Part shown: piece by piece, positions 11,001 through 24,837 of the stretch | Numbering within the stretch: position 1 is the first letter of the stretch | Layout of the letters: each line of letters opens with the position of its first letter | Assembly: GCA_028095005.1 (NCBI GenBank) | Contig: CM051459.1 | Location: forward strand, 17,036,699-17,100,698 | Direction: 5' to 3' | Origin: Rhynchospora pubera | Taxonomy: Eukaryota > Streptophyta > Magnoliopsida > Poales > Cyperaceae | Length of the DNA stretch: 64,000 nucleotides | Program-made: the position numbers and the translations under genes | The notes under the pieces: generated by a model | Told to the model about the DNA's origin: nothing | Databases searched by the model: none | Seen by the model: the letters and a program-made list of their open reading frames with translations, nothing else

Positions 11001-14000
11001 GTCATTTCATCACAACAATCTACATTTAAACTCTTTATACTGTCCATAATATGATTCATTCCTTATTTTTTTCAAAAAGATTGAATTATACATGGTAATT
11101 ACGCATATAAAGTGCAAATAATGCAATTCTGAGTGTCATTTGAATATTTCAATCATTTTTGGATTAATTCTAAGTCTTTTCATTACAATAATCTACATTT
11201 GAACTTTTTATAATGTCCAGACTAAGATTCATAATTTTTTTTATTCAAAAAGATTGGAATATACATGGTAATTATGCATATAAAAAGCAAATAAGGCAAC
11301 CGAGTATCATTTGAGCATTTCAATCGTTTTTTAATTCATTCTAAGTCATTTCATCACGATAATCTACATTTAAACTATTTATATTGTCCAGACTAAGATT
11401 CATATCTTGTTCATTCAAAAAGTTTGGATTATACATCGTAATTAAGCATATAAAGTGCAAATAACGCAATTTTGAGTATCATCCGAGCATTTCAATCGTT
11501 TATGGATTCATTTTAAGTCATTTCATCACAATAATCTTTATTTAAACTCTGTATACGATCTAGGATATGATTTTTACCTTATTTATTAAAAAAGATTAGA
11601 TTAAACATGGTAATTATGCATATAAAGTGCAAATAAAGCAATTTTTTTGTATCATTTGAGCATTTTGGTCGTTTATGGATTCATTCTAAGTCATTTCATC
11701 ACAACAATCAACATTTAAACTCTTTATACTGTCTAGAATATGATTTATATCTTGCATACTTCAAAAGATTGGATTATATATTGTAATTACGCATATAAAG
11801 TGCAAATAATGCAATTCTGAGTATCATTTGAGCATTTCAATCGTTCTAGTATTTATTTGAAATCGTTTCATCACAATAATCTACATTTAAACTCTTTATA
11901 CTGTCTAGAATATGATTCATATCTTTTTTACTGAAAAAATTGGATTACACAAGGTAATACACATATAATATGCAAATAATGCAATTCTGAGTATCATTTG
12001 AGCATTTCAATCTTTTCTAGATACATTTAAACCCTTTATACTGTCCAGACTAAGATTCATATCTTGGTTACTAAAAAAGATTGGATTATACATTGTAATT
12101 ACACATATAAAGTGCAAATAATGCAATTCTGAGTATCATTTGAGTATTTCAATCGTTTTTGGATTCATTTTGAGTCATTTTGTCACAATAATCTACATTT
12201 AAACTAAGATTCATATATTTTTCATTAAAAAAGAATTGTCTATACATGGTAATCACGCATATAAAGTGCAAATAATGCAATTCTGAGTATCATTTGAGAA
12301 TTCCAATCGTTTCTGAATTCATTTTAAGTCATTTCATCACAATAATCTATATTTAAACTCTTTATACTCTCAAGAATATGATTCATATCTTATTTATTCG
12401 AAAAGATTTGATTATACATGGTAATTACGCACATAAAATGCAAATAATGTAATTCTTAGTATCATTTGAGCATTTCAGTCAGTTCTGGATTCATTCTAAG
12501 TCATTTCTTCACTATAATCTATATTTAAACTCTTCATAGTGTCAAGAATATTATTCATATCTTATTTATTCAAAAATATTAGATTAAACATGGTAATTAC
12601 GCATATAAAGTTCAAATAATGGAATTATGAGTATAATCTCAGCATTTCATTAGTTTTTGGATTCAATCTAAGTCATTTCATCGCAATAATCAACATTTAA
12701 ACTCTTTATATTTTCAAAAATAATATTCTTATCTTGTTTATTAAAAAATATTTTATCATATATTGTAATTACGCATATATAGTGCAAATAATTCAACTAT
12801 AAGTATATTTTAAGTATTTCAATCGTTTCTTGAACCATTCTAAGTCATTTTATCACAATAATCTACATTCAAACTGTTTATACCATTTATAATATTATTC
12901 ATACCTTGTTTACTAAAAAATATTGAATTATACATGGTAATTACGGAAATAAAGTGCAAATAATGAAATTCTGAGCATCATTTGAGCGTTTCAATCGTTT
13001 TTGGATTCATTCTCTAAGTCATTTGATCACAATATTCTTCATTTAAACTCTTTATACTATATAGAATATGATTCATATGTTATTTATCAAAAAACAATTG
13101 GATTATAAATGGTAATTACGCATATAAAGTGCAAATAATACAATTATGAGCATTGTTTGAGCAATTCAATCGTTTCTGGATTCATTTTAGGTAATTTGAT
13201 CACAATAATCAACATTTAAACTTTTTATACTGTCTAGAATATTATTCATAGGATATTCATTGAAAAATATTGGATTATACATCGTAATTACGCATATAAA
13301 ATGCAAATAACGCAATTCGGAGCATCGTTTGAGCATTTCAATCGTTTTCAGATTCATTGTAAGTTATTCCATCACAATAATCTATATTTAAACTTTTTAT
13401 ACTTTCTATAATATGATTCATATGTTATTAATTGAAAAATATTGGATCATACATGGTAATTACGCATAGATCAAATAATACTATTCTAAGCATCATTTGA
13501 GCATTTCAATAATTTCTGGATTCATTATAAGTCATTTCACCACAATAATACTGTCTAGAAAATGATTCATGAACTTATTTATTCAAAAAGATTGGGCTAT
13601 ACATGGCAATTACGCATTTAAAGTGCAAATAATGCAATTCTAAGAGTCGTTTGAGCATTTCAATCGTTTCTCGATTCATTCTTAATCTCTTGATCATAAT
13701 AATCTAAATTTAAACTCTTTATACTGTCTAGAATATGATTTGTATGTTATTTATTAAAAAATATTGTGTTATACATGATAATTAACATATAAAGTGCAAA
13801 GAATGCAGTTCTGAGTATCATTTGAGCATTTCAATTGTTTCTGAATTCATTCTAAGTCATTTGATACTGTCAATAATATGATTCAAAAGTTATATATTCG
13901 AAAAACATTGGATTATACATGATAATTTCACATATAAACTGCAAATAATGCAATTATGTAAATTGTCTGAGCATATCAATTGTTTCTGGATTCATTTTAA

Positions 14001-17000
14001 GTCATTTGATCACAATAATCTACATTTAATTTCTTTATACTGTCTAGAATATGATTCATATGCTGTTTATTCAAAAAGATTTTTTTATACATTATAATTA
14101 CGAATATATAATTTATGTAATGCAATTTTGAGCATTTCAATCATTTTTGGATTCATTCTATGTAATTTGATCTAAACAATATACATTTAAACTCTTCATG
14201 GCAGATAGAATATAATTGATATTTTATTTAAACTGATTGGATTATAAATGGTAATTATGCATATAAAATGCAATTCTTAGCATCGTTTGAGCATTTCAAT
14301 CTTTTCTGGATTTATTCTAAGTAATTTGATCACAATAAAATATATTTAAACCCTTTATACCAGATACAATATGATTCATATGTTATTTATTAAAAAATAT
14401 TGAATTATACATGGTAAATACACATATAAAGTGCATATAATGCAATTATGAGCATTCCAATCGTTTCTTGATTTATTCTGAGTCATTGATCTCAATAATC
14501 TATATTTAAACTCTTTATACTGTCTAGAATATAATTCATATATTATTTATTCAATAAAATTGGATTATACATTGTAATTACTCATATAAATTGCGAATAG
14601 TGCAATTCTGAGAATCGTTTGAGCATTTCAATTGTTTCTGCACTCAATTTAAGTCATTTGATCACAACAATCAGCATCTAAACTCTTTATACAATCTAGA
14701 ATATGATTCATATGTTATTTATTGAAAAAGATTGGATTGTACATGGTAATTACGCATATAAAGTGCAAATAATGCAATGCTAAGTATTGTTTGAACATTA
14801 CAATCGTTTCTGGATTCATTTTAAGTCATTTGATCACAATAATCTACATTTCAACTCTTTATATAGTCTAGAATATGTTTCGTATGCTATTTATATAAAA
14901 AGATTGTTTTATACATGATAATAACGCATATAAATTGCAAATAATGCAATTCTGTGGATCGATTGTGCATTTCAATCTTTTCTGGATTGATTCTAAGTAA
15001 TTTGATCACAATAATCTACATTAAACTCTTTATACCATCTAGAATATAATTCATATTTTATTTTTTCAAAATGATTGGACTATAAATGACAATTACGCAT
15101 ATAAAGTGCAAATAATGCAATTATGAGAATCGTTAGAGAATTTCAATCTTTTCTGGATTCATTTTGAGTCATTTGATGACAATAATCTACATTTATACTC
15201 TTTATACAATCTATATATGATTCATATGTTATTTATTGAAAAAGATTGGATTATACATGGTAATTACGCATATAAAGTGCAAATAAAGCAATTCTGAGGA
15301 TCGTTTGAACATTTCAATCGTTTCTTGATTCATTTTAAGTCATTTGATCACAATAATCTATATTTAAACTCTTTATACTATCTACAATATGATTTGTGTG
15401 CTATTTATTCAAAAAGATTGTTTTATAAATGATAATCACGCATATAAAGTGTAAATATTGCAATTCTGAGTATAATTTGAGAATTTCAATCATTTGTGGA
15501 TTCATTATAAGTCATTTAATCACAATAATCTACATTTAAACTCTTTATACTGTCTAGAATATGATTCGTATGCTATTTATTCAAAAATATTGAATTATAC
15601 ATGGTAATTATGCGTATAAATTGCAAATAATGCAATTATGAGAATCATTTGATCACAATAATCTACATTTAAACTCTTTATACTATCTACAATATGATTC
15701 GTGTGCTATTTATTCAAAAAGATTGTTTTATAAATGATAATCACGCATATAAAGTGTAAATATTACAATTCTGAGTATCATTTAAGAATTTCAATCATTT
15801 GTGGATTCATTCTAAGTCATTTAATCACAATAATTTACATTTAAACTCTTTATGCTGTCTAGAATATGATTCGTATGCTATTTATTCAAAAATACTGAAT
15901 TATACATGGTAATTATGCGTATAAATTGCAAATAATGCAATTATGAGAATCATTTGAGCATTTCAATCGTTCTGTATTCATTATAAGTCATTTTATCACA
16001 ATAATCTACATTTAAACTCTTTATACTGTCTCGAATATCATTCATATGTTATTTATTCAAAAATATTGTATTATACAAAGTAATTACGCATATAAATTGC
16101 AAATAATTCAATTATGAGGATCGTTTGAGCATTTCAATTATTTCTGGATTATTCTAAGTCATTTGATCAGAATAATGTACATATAAACTCTTTATAGTCT
16201 AGAATATGATTCAGAAGTTATTTATTCTAAAAGATTGGATTATACATGGTAATTACACACATAAAGTGCAAATAATGCAATTTTGAGCTTCGTTTGAGCA
16301 TTTCAATTGTTTATGGAATCATTCTATGTAATTTGATCACAATAATTTACATTTAAATCTATATACCATCTAGAATATAATTCATATATTATTTATTAAA
16401 ATAGATTGGATTATACATGGTAATTATGCATATAAAGTGCAAATAATGAAATTCTGAGCATCGTTGGACATTTCAATCCTTTTTGGGTTCATTCAAAGTA
16501 ATTTTATCACAGTAATATACTTTTAAACTCTTTGTACTGTATAGAATATCATTTATATGTCATTTATTCAAAAATATTGGATTATACATGATAATTACGC
16601 ATACAAAGTGCAAATAATGCAATTCTGAGCATCGTCTTAGCATTTCAATTGTTTCTGAATTCATTCTAAGTTATTTGATCACAATAATCAACATTTAAAC
16701 TATTTATACTGTTGAGTCATAAATTAATTACTAATATAAATTGCAAATAATTCAATTCTGAGCATTGTTTGAGAATTTCAATCGTTTCTGTATTCACTCT
16801 AATTAATTTGATAACTATAATCTACATTTAAAATCTTTATACCGTCTAGAATTTGATTCATATCTTATTTCCTCTAAAAGATTGGATCTACGTGGTAATT
16901 ACGCATATAAATTGCAAAAATTGCAACTTTGAGCATCGTTTGAGCATTTCAATCGTTTCCGTAATCATTTTAAGTTATTTGATCACAATAATCTACAATT

Positions 17001-20000
17001 AAACTCTTTATACTGTTTTGAATATGATTTATATGCTATTTATTGAAAAATTGTTTCATAAATGATAATTACGCATATAAAGTGTAAATACTGCAATTCT
17101 GTGTATCATTTCAGAATTTCAATTGTTTATGGATTCATTATAAGTCATTTTGTCATAATAATCTACATTAAATTCTTTATACAGTCTAGAATATCATTCA
17201 TATGTTATTTATTCAAAAAGATTGTATTATACAAGGTAATTACGCATATAAAATGTAAATAATTCAATTATGGCATCCTTTGAGCATTTCAATCGTTTCT
17301 GTATTCATTCTAAGTCATTTTATCACAATAATATACATTTAAACTTTTTGTACTCTCTAGAATATCATTCATATATTATTTATTCAAAAAGATTGGATTA
17401 TACATGGTAACTAAACATATAAATAGCAAATAATGCAATTCTGAGCAACGTTTGAATATTTTGATCGTTTCTGGATTAATTTTAATCATTTGATCACAAT
17501 AATGTACAATGAAAATCTTTATACTGTTTATAATATGATTTGAATGCTATTTATTCAAAAAGGTTGTTTTATAAATGATAATTACGTATATAAAGTGTAA
17601 ATAATCGAAATCTGAGTATCTTTTGAGAATTTCAAGCGTTTCTGAATTTATTCTAAGTCATTTGATCACAATAATGTACATTTAAACTCTTTATAGTGTC
17701 TAGAATATGATTCGTATGCTATTTTTTTAAAATATTTTTTTACAAATGATAATTACGCATATTAAATATAAATACTGCAATTCTGAGTATCATTTGAGAA
17801 TTTCAATCATTTCTGGAATCATTCTAAGTAATTTTGTTACAATAATCTACATTTAAACTCTTTATATCGTCTAGATTATCATTCATTTGTTATTTCAAAA
17901 AGATTGTATTATACAAGGTAATTATGCATATAAAATGTAAATAATTCAATTATGAGCATCGTTTTGAGCATTTCAATCGTTTCTGGATTTATTCTAAGTA
18001 ATTTGATCACAATAATGTAAATTTAAACTCTTTATACTGTCTAGAATATCAATCGTATGTTATTTATTCAAAAATATTGTATTATACAAAGTAATTACGC
18101 ATATAAAGTGTGAATAATTCAATTATGAGCATCGTTTGAGCATTTCAATCGTTTCTGGATTTATTCTAAGTCATTTGATCACAGTAATGTACATTTAAAC
18201 TCTTATACTGTCTAGAATATGATGCAGAAGTTATTTATTCTAAAAGATTGGATTATACAAGGTAATTACGTATATAAAGTGCAAACAGTGCAATTCTGAG
18301 CATAGTTTGAGCATTTCAATCATTTCTGGATTTATTCTAGGTAATTTGATCACTGTAATCTACATTACTCTTTATACATCTAGAATATAATTCATATATT
18401 ATTTACTCGAAAAGATTGGATTATACATGGTAATTACGCATATAAAGTGCAAATAATGCAATTCTGAGCATCATTTGAGCATGTCAATAGTTTCTGGATT
18501 CATTTTAACTCATTTGATCACAATAATCTACATTTAAACTCTTTATATTGAGTATAATATGATTCAAATGCTATTTATTCAAAAAGATTGGTTTATACGT
18601 GATAATTACGCATAAAAAGTACAAATAATGCAATTCTGAGCGTTGTTTGACAATCGTTGCTGGATTCATTCTAAGTAATTTTATCACAATAATCTACATT
18701 TGATCTCTTTATACCATTTAGACTAAGATTCATATCTTATTTATTCAAAAAGATTGGGTTATAAATGGTAATTACACATATAAAATGCAAATAATGCAAT
18801 TATCCTTTGAGCATTTTTATCGTTTTTGGATTCATTCTAAGTCATTGTATCACAATAATCTGCATTTAAACTTTTTATACTGTCTAGAATATCATTCATA
18901 TGTTATTTATTCAAAAAGATTGGATTATACGTGGTAATTACGCATATAAATAGCAAATAATGCAATTATGAGCATCGTTTGAACATTTCAATCGTTTCTG
19001 GATTCATTTTAAATCATTTGATCACAATAATCTACATTTAAACTCTTTATACTATTTAGAATATGATTCGTATCCTGTTTAGTCAAAAATATTGTTTTAT
19101 AAATGATAATTACGCATATAAAATGTAAATATTGAAATTCTGAGTATTATTTGAGAATTTCAATCGTTTCTGGATTCATTCTAAGTAATTTTGTCACAAT
19201 AATATATTTAAACTCTATATACTGCCTAAAATATCATTCATATGTTATTTATTCTAAAAGATTGTATTATACAAGGTAATTACACATATAAAGTGCAAAT
19301 AATTCAATTATGAGTATCGTTTGAGCATTTCAATTGTTTCTGGATTTATTCTAAGTCATTTGATCACAATAATGTAGATTTAAACTGTTTATACTGTCCA
19401 GAATATGATTCAGAAGTTATTTATTCAAAAAGATTGGATTATACATGGTAATTACGCATATAAAGTGCAAACAATGCAATTCTGAGCATAGTTTGAGCAT
19501 TTCAATTGTTTCTGGATTTATTCTAAGTAATTTGATCACAATCTACATTTAAACTCTTTATACCATCTAGAATATAATTCATATATCATTTATTTGAAAA
19601 GATTGGAATATACATGATAATTATGCATATAAAGTGCAAATAATGCAATTCTGAGCATCATTTGAGCATTTCAATAGTTTCTGGATTCATTTTAAGTCAT
19701 TTGATCACAATAATCTACATTTAAACTCATACTGATTAGAATATGATTCATATTCTATTTATTCAAAAAGATTGGTTTATACGTGATAATTACGCATATA
19801 AAGTGCAAATAATGCTATTCTGAGCATTGTTTGAGCTTTTCAATCGTTTCTGGATTCATTCTAAGTAATTTGATCACAATAATCTACATTAATCTCTTTA
19901 TGCCATCCAGACAAAGATTCATATCTTATTTATTCAAAAAAGATTGGGTTATAAATGGTAATTATGGCCATAAAATGCAAATAATGCAATTCTGAGTATC

Positions 20001-21742
20001 CTTTGAGCATTTCACTCGTTTCTGGATTCATTTTAAGTCATTTTATCACAATAATCTACATTTAAAGTTTTTTGTGCTGTCTAGAATATCATTCATATGT
20101 ATTATACAGGGTAATTACGCATATAAAGTGGAAACATTCCAATTCTGAGAATCGTTTGGGCATTTCAATCGTTTCAGGATTTATTCTGAGTTATTTGATC
20201 ACAATAATCTACATTTAAACTATTAATACTGTCCAGAATAAGATTAATATGTTATTTATTCAAAATAGTTTTTTATACATGATAATTACACATATAAATT
20301 GCGAATAATGCAATTCTGAGCATCGTTTGAGCATTTCAATCATTTCTGTATTCATTGTAAGTCATTTTATCACAATAATCAATATTTGAACTCTTTAAAC
20401 TGTCTAGAATTTCATTCATATGTTATTTATTCAAAGTGATTGTATTATAAATGGTAATTACGCATATAAAGTGCAATTAATACAATTCTGAGTATCGTTT
20501 GAGCATTTCAATCGTTTCTGCATTCATTCTAAGTTATTTGATCACAATAATCTACATTTAAACTCTTTATATCTTCTAGAATTTGATTCATTATTTATTA
20601 AAATTTAAAGAAGATTGGATTGTACATGGTAATTACGCATATAAAGTGCAAATAATGCAATCGTGAGCGTTGTTTGAGCATTTCAATCGTTTCTTTATTC
20701 ATTCTAAGTCATCTGATCACAATAATCTAAAATTAAAGTATTTATACCGTCTAAAATATGATTCATATGTTATTTATTCAAAAAAGATTGGATTATACAC
20801 GTTAATTACTCATATCAAGTGCAAATAATGCAATTTCGAGCATCGTCTGAGCATTTCAATCATTTCTGGATTCATTCCAAGTAATTTGATCACAATAATC
20901 AACTTTTACACTCTTTGTACCGTCTAGAATATAATTCATATATTATTTATTAAAAAAATATTGGATTATACATGTTAATTACGCTTATCAATTGCAAATA
21001 CTGCAATTCTGAGAATCATGTGAGCATTTCAATCGTTTCTGTATTCATTCTAAGTCATTTGCTCGCAATAATCTACATTTCAACTCTTTATATTGTCTAG
21101 AATATGATTCGTATGCTATTTATTCAAAAAGATTATTTTATACATGATAAATTACGCATATAAAGTGCATGTAATGCAATTCTGAGCATCGTTTGAGCAT
21201 TTCAATCTTTTCTGGATTCATACTAAGTCATTTGATCACAATAATCTACATTTAAACTCTTTATACAGTCTAGAATATCATTCATATGTTATTTATTCAA
21301 AAAGATTGTATTGTTCATAGTAACTATGCATATAAATTGGAAATATTTCAATTCTGAGCATCGTTTGAGGATTTCAATCGTTTCAGGATTTATTCTGAGT
21401 TATTTGATCACAATAATCTACATTTAAACTATTAATACCATCGAGAATATGATTAATATGTTATTTGTTCAAAAAGATTGGATTATACACGGTAATCTCA
21501 TTTATAAATTGCAAATAATGCAATTTTGAGCATCGTTTGAGCATTTCAATCGTTTATGGATTCATTTTAAGTCATTTGATAACAATAATCTACATTGAAA
21601 CTCTCTACACAGTTAAGAATATGATTTATATTTTATTTATTCAAAAGGATTTTTTTATTCATGATAATTACGCATATAAATTGCAAATAATGCAATTCTG
21701 AATATCGTTTGAGTATTTTATTCGTTTCTGGATTCATTCTAA
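11001..21742 (+). repeat. 172-bp satellite array, main block
   Basis: About 62 head-to-tail monomers, each near 172 bp. The usual order of motifs is TGGATTCATTCTAAGTCATT, a CACAATAATCTACATTTAAA segment, CTCTTTATACTGTCTAGAAT, ATTCATATGTTATTTATTC, AAAAAGATTGGATTATACAT, then GGTAATTACGCATATAAAGT and GAGCATTTCAATCGTTTC. Neighbouring copies differ by substitutions and small indels, so the array is old and not homogenised. From about 13 kb the motif TCATTTCATCAC changes to TCATTTGATCAC, marking a subfamily block. Confidence 0.95.
15345..15955 (+). repeat. Recent 305-bp tandem duplication within the satellite
   Basis: The unit starting TGATCACAATAATCTA at 15345 repeats at 15650, a 305-bp period. 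The two copies are far more alike than average neighbours and share variants such as TATCTACAATATGATT and ATTATGCGTATAAATT. The unit is two monomers minus about 39 bp. This indicates a late unequal exchange inside an otherwise old array. Confidence 0.75.
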
Positions 21743-22796
21743 CTGTGGATGTACCAATTAAATCTCCTGTTCAGTTTGTACTTTGATTTGTTGAGTTTGT
21801 TTTTTACTTCATTTTTATCTTTTTATACGTACATCAATTCAAATCTACTAGTATGAATTGATACTCTCGCTCTTGCATATATTATATATACAAAGCTCTA
21901 GCCGATAGAATCTCTTATGCATTTTAACATTCCTTACTCCCATAAGTTTATTTTTCATATATCAGCCATGAACAATATCATATAGAAGAATCCAATGTGG
22001 CCTATATATATTTATGACAAAAATAGCATAACCTCTGATACCAATAATCACATGAACATATTAGAGAAAAGAATGAGCTCCGATAGCAATAATTATGACC
22101 ATATTCAAGAAGAGAATGATCTTTGATACCAACGATTAAGTTTTTCAAAATCAGTATAAAAGTATTCTTTTATATATTCACATTTTGACATTTAATTTAA
22201 ATGAAGTTTTTCTTTTTTTTTTAAAGATGGAGTTTTCCTTGACCACTGCCTATCAATTTTTCTTTTCTCAATATTGTTGAAGGTACATGCAAGTGCGAGA
22301 GCTTCCACTTTCCTCAAGTCCTCAATAGATCAAAGGAAAGGATAGCACAACACCTCACGCAAAACGAATAAATTACCACTTTTCATACTTTTAAATACAT
22401 AAATTACCACCAAAAGACAAGAAAATGTAAGATAGTCCCAAATTATTAACAAAACATTAATTATCTTAAGCGATCAGTACAGTAGTTGGTTAATGTGAAA
22501 ACATTCATTCAAATTAAATGTCAAAATGTGAATATATAAAAAAATATTTTTAAAATGATTTAGCTATAAATCTAAGAGACATTCTAATATTGAGAAACTT
22601 AATCGTTGCTATCAAAGCTCGTGCTATTATCGAATATGGACATAATTATTGGTATCAGAGCTCATTTTTTTCTCTAATATGGTCATGTGATTATTAGTAT
22701 CAGAACTCAATTCTCTTTTTTCTCTAATTGGGCGTCCTAATATAGCTTGTATGTTGCTCATGTAATTTGAATAGGAAATGAACTGTCATTTGTCAC

Positions 22797-23175
22797 TACC
22801 ATATTAGCATCCACAATAAAATTCTTTCATCCATGGTGTCCTTGTTGTGCACCGTAATAGGTTTAGAAATATTTGATATCTTAAATTTGGAATTGTTGTA
22901 TGATCAATAGCTTGCACTAGGTTGTATATATATATGATGTAATTTGATTTATTTTTAAAAGTTAAAAGCCGATACGCATGCATCCGGTACGCAGACATGC
23001 ATATGATACTCCATTAATTGCAATAGAGACCGTATAAAACAAACAAAAAGAGAGTTTGTTGCAAATTTGCAATCACGTGAGAGGATAAGAGAAGTTTACA
23101 TGAATGTGAATGGAAAGATTATTGAAATCGCTGAAAAAGGACACAGAAATGACTAAATGCATGACAGTAAAAATA
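22797..23175 (+). repeat. Direct repeat copy A within the insertion
   Basis: Matches 24460-24837 over about 380 bp with moderate divergence. Shared landmarks are TTTAGAAATATTTGATAT, GCACTAGGTTGTATATATAT and GAGAAGTTTACATGAATGTG. The right copy ends at the satellite junction, which suggests that it marks the end of the inserted element. Confidence 0.75.
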
Positions 23176-24459
23176 TAAAAGCGCTCTTGCCATTTGTTAT
23201 CTTTTGATTAAGGCTATTAGAATTCGGTTCAGAACATAAAAGAAGTGAGCTTCGTAACCGCTGAGAAACTTAATCGTTGGTATCAGAGCTCATGCTATTT
23301 TCGAATATGGTCATAATTATTGGTATCATAGCTCATTTTTTTCTCTAATATGGTCATGTGATTATTAGTATCAGAACTCGTGTTCTTTTCTCTAATCGAA
23401 CGTTCGAATATAGCTTGTATGTTGCTCCTATAATTTGAATAGGAAAGAGACTGTCATTTGTCATTGTCATATTAGAAGTGATACTTGGTTTATTTCTTTC
23501 TTTCTCTTAATATTTGATTTGATGGAGTTTGTATCTTGTTTTGCTTTCATGTTAGGCTAGATTTATGTTGTCTTAGGAGTAGGAAAGTAACTTAGATTTC
23601 GATGTGTTGTTTTGACTCGATATGCTATGATATGTTTCGTGATTTGTTTGTTGAGAATTATGTTAATTACTTGCTTTGAATTGCTTGTGAATCTCTAAGC
23701 AACTTCTAAATGTACGACCGCATTTAGTTAAGCCTAAGTTAGGATAATCAAGTTAATTTGAGTCAAGTACATGGGATAAATCGTAGATCCGAAAGAGGAC
23801 ATTAATTGACATCAAAAGTGTAATTTTTAGATAGTTCAAAAGACATCAAAATATCCATAAGAAATCCAATAAATAAGTTTAGATTAGTTAACGTCTATGC
23901 CAAAAGTTGTGGTCTAATTGCTCTAATTAGATTAGGTTGTGATTAAACCAGTTTCTAGTCCAACAAGCGAAAGTTGAGGTTTAGTAAATCTAGGTTTAAC
24001 CAACAAACCCTAGCACAAAGCATAAAATATCATAAAGGTCAACAACACACACTTTCACCCTCTGTTCAGATCGAACTGATGCTAGTTTGGACTGAACAGA
24101 GAGTTGATCATTTGAAAATTATCGTTCCAAGCGCGAAAGCGATGAGTCCTGTGTTCTAGAGTCCAAACCTAGGTGAAACATGATCCCTAAGACGTCATTT
24201 ATACCGTTAAAACACCAAAAATATCTCTTTAAGCATTTAGATTTATTAAAACACCCAAAAATATTTATTTACTTGCACTAGATTTAATCAACCAAAATCC
24301 CATAAAAATTAATTGTCTAGTTTTCGTGAGGAAGTAAAGTCTAGTACTCAATTGTACCGTCCCTTGGGTTCGACCCTAAAGTTGTACTCCAAAAGACTAG
24401 TGAGGTTAGCTCTAGGTTTATAAATTTATTTGATATCCTAGATTCTAGACCTTCATCAC

Positions 24460-24837
24460 ATCCACAATAAAATTTCTTTCATAATTGAAAACTGTAATAC
24501 TGTTTAAATCTGCACTGACCAAGGACATGGTGTCCTGTTGTGTACGGAATAGATTTAGAAATATTTGATATTTTTAAGTTTGGATTTGTTGCATGATCAA
24601 TGTTTGCACTAGGTTGTATATATATGATGTAATTTGATTTATTTTTAAGGGTTAAAAGCGACACACGTCTGATGCTCCATTAATTGCACCACAGACCGTA
24701 TAACAAACAAAAAGAGAGTTTGTTGCAAATTTACAATGACGCGAGATGTAAGAGAAGTTTACATGAATGTGAATAGAAAGATTGTTGAAATCGCTGAAAA
24801 AGGATACATAAATGACTAAATACATGACAGTAAAAAT
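24460..24837 (+). repeat. Direct repeat copy B within the insertion
   Basis: Partner of 22797-23175. The copies are about 1.66 kb apart. They could be terminal repeats of an LTR-like element, but clear TG..CA ends were not found. Confidence 0.75.

Larger units (their letters stand above)
21743..24837. mobile_element. Rearranged 3.1-kb insertion in the satellite
   Basis: The array stops at ..GATTCATTCTAA and resumes at TTCTAAGTTATTTTATCAC, so a short TTCTAA is present at both joins. The insert contains a ~380-bp direct repeat (22797-23175 and 24460-24837) and an inverted repeat (21985-22205 against 22505-22715). TTGGTATCAGAGCTC, similar to a tRNA-Met primer site, occurs at about 22649 and 23275. 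No coding domain was recognised. It could be a TRIM or LARD-type retroelement derivative that was rearranged. The class is open. Confidence 0.55.

Noticed and set aside
17062..17262. Open frames inside the satellite (also 22804, 28425 and others)
   Set aside because: They follow the repeat unit and differ between monomers; not genes.
22649..23290. Calling the satellite insertion an LTR retrotransposon outright
   Set aside because: Primer-like motifs exist, but clear LTR ends, a polypurine tract and coding domains are missing, and part of the sequence is inverted.
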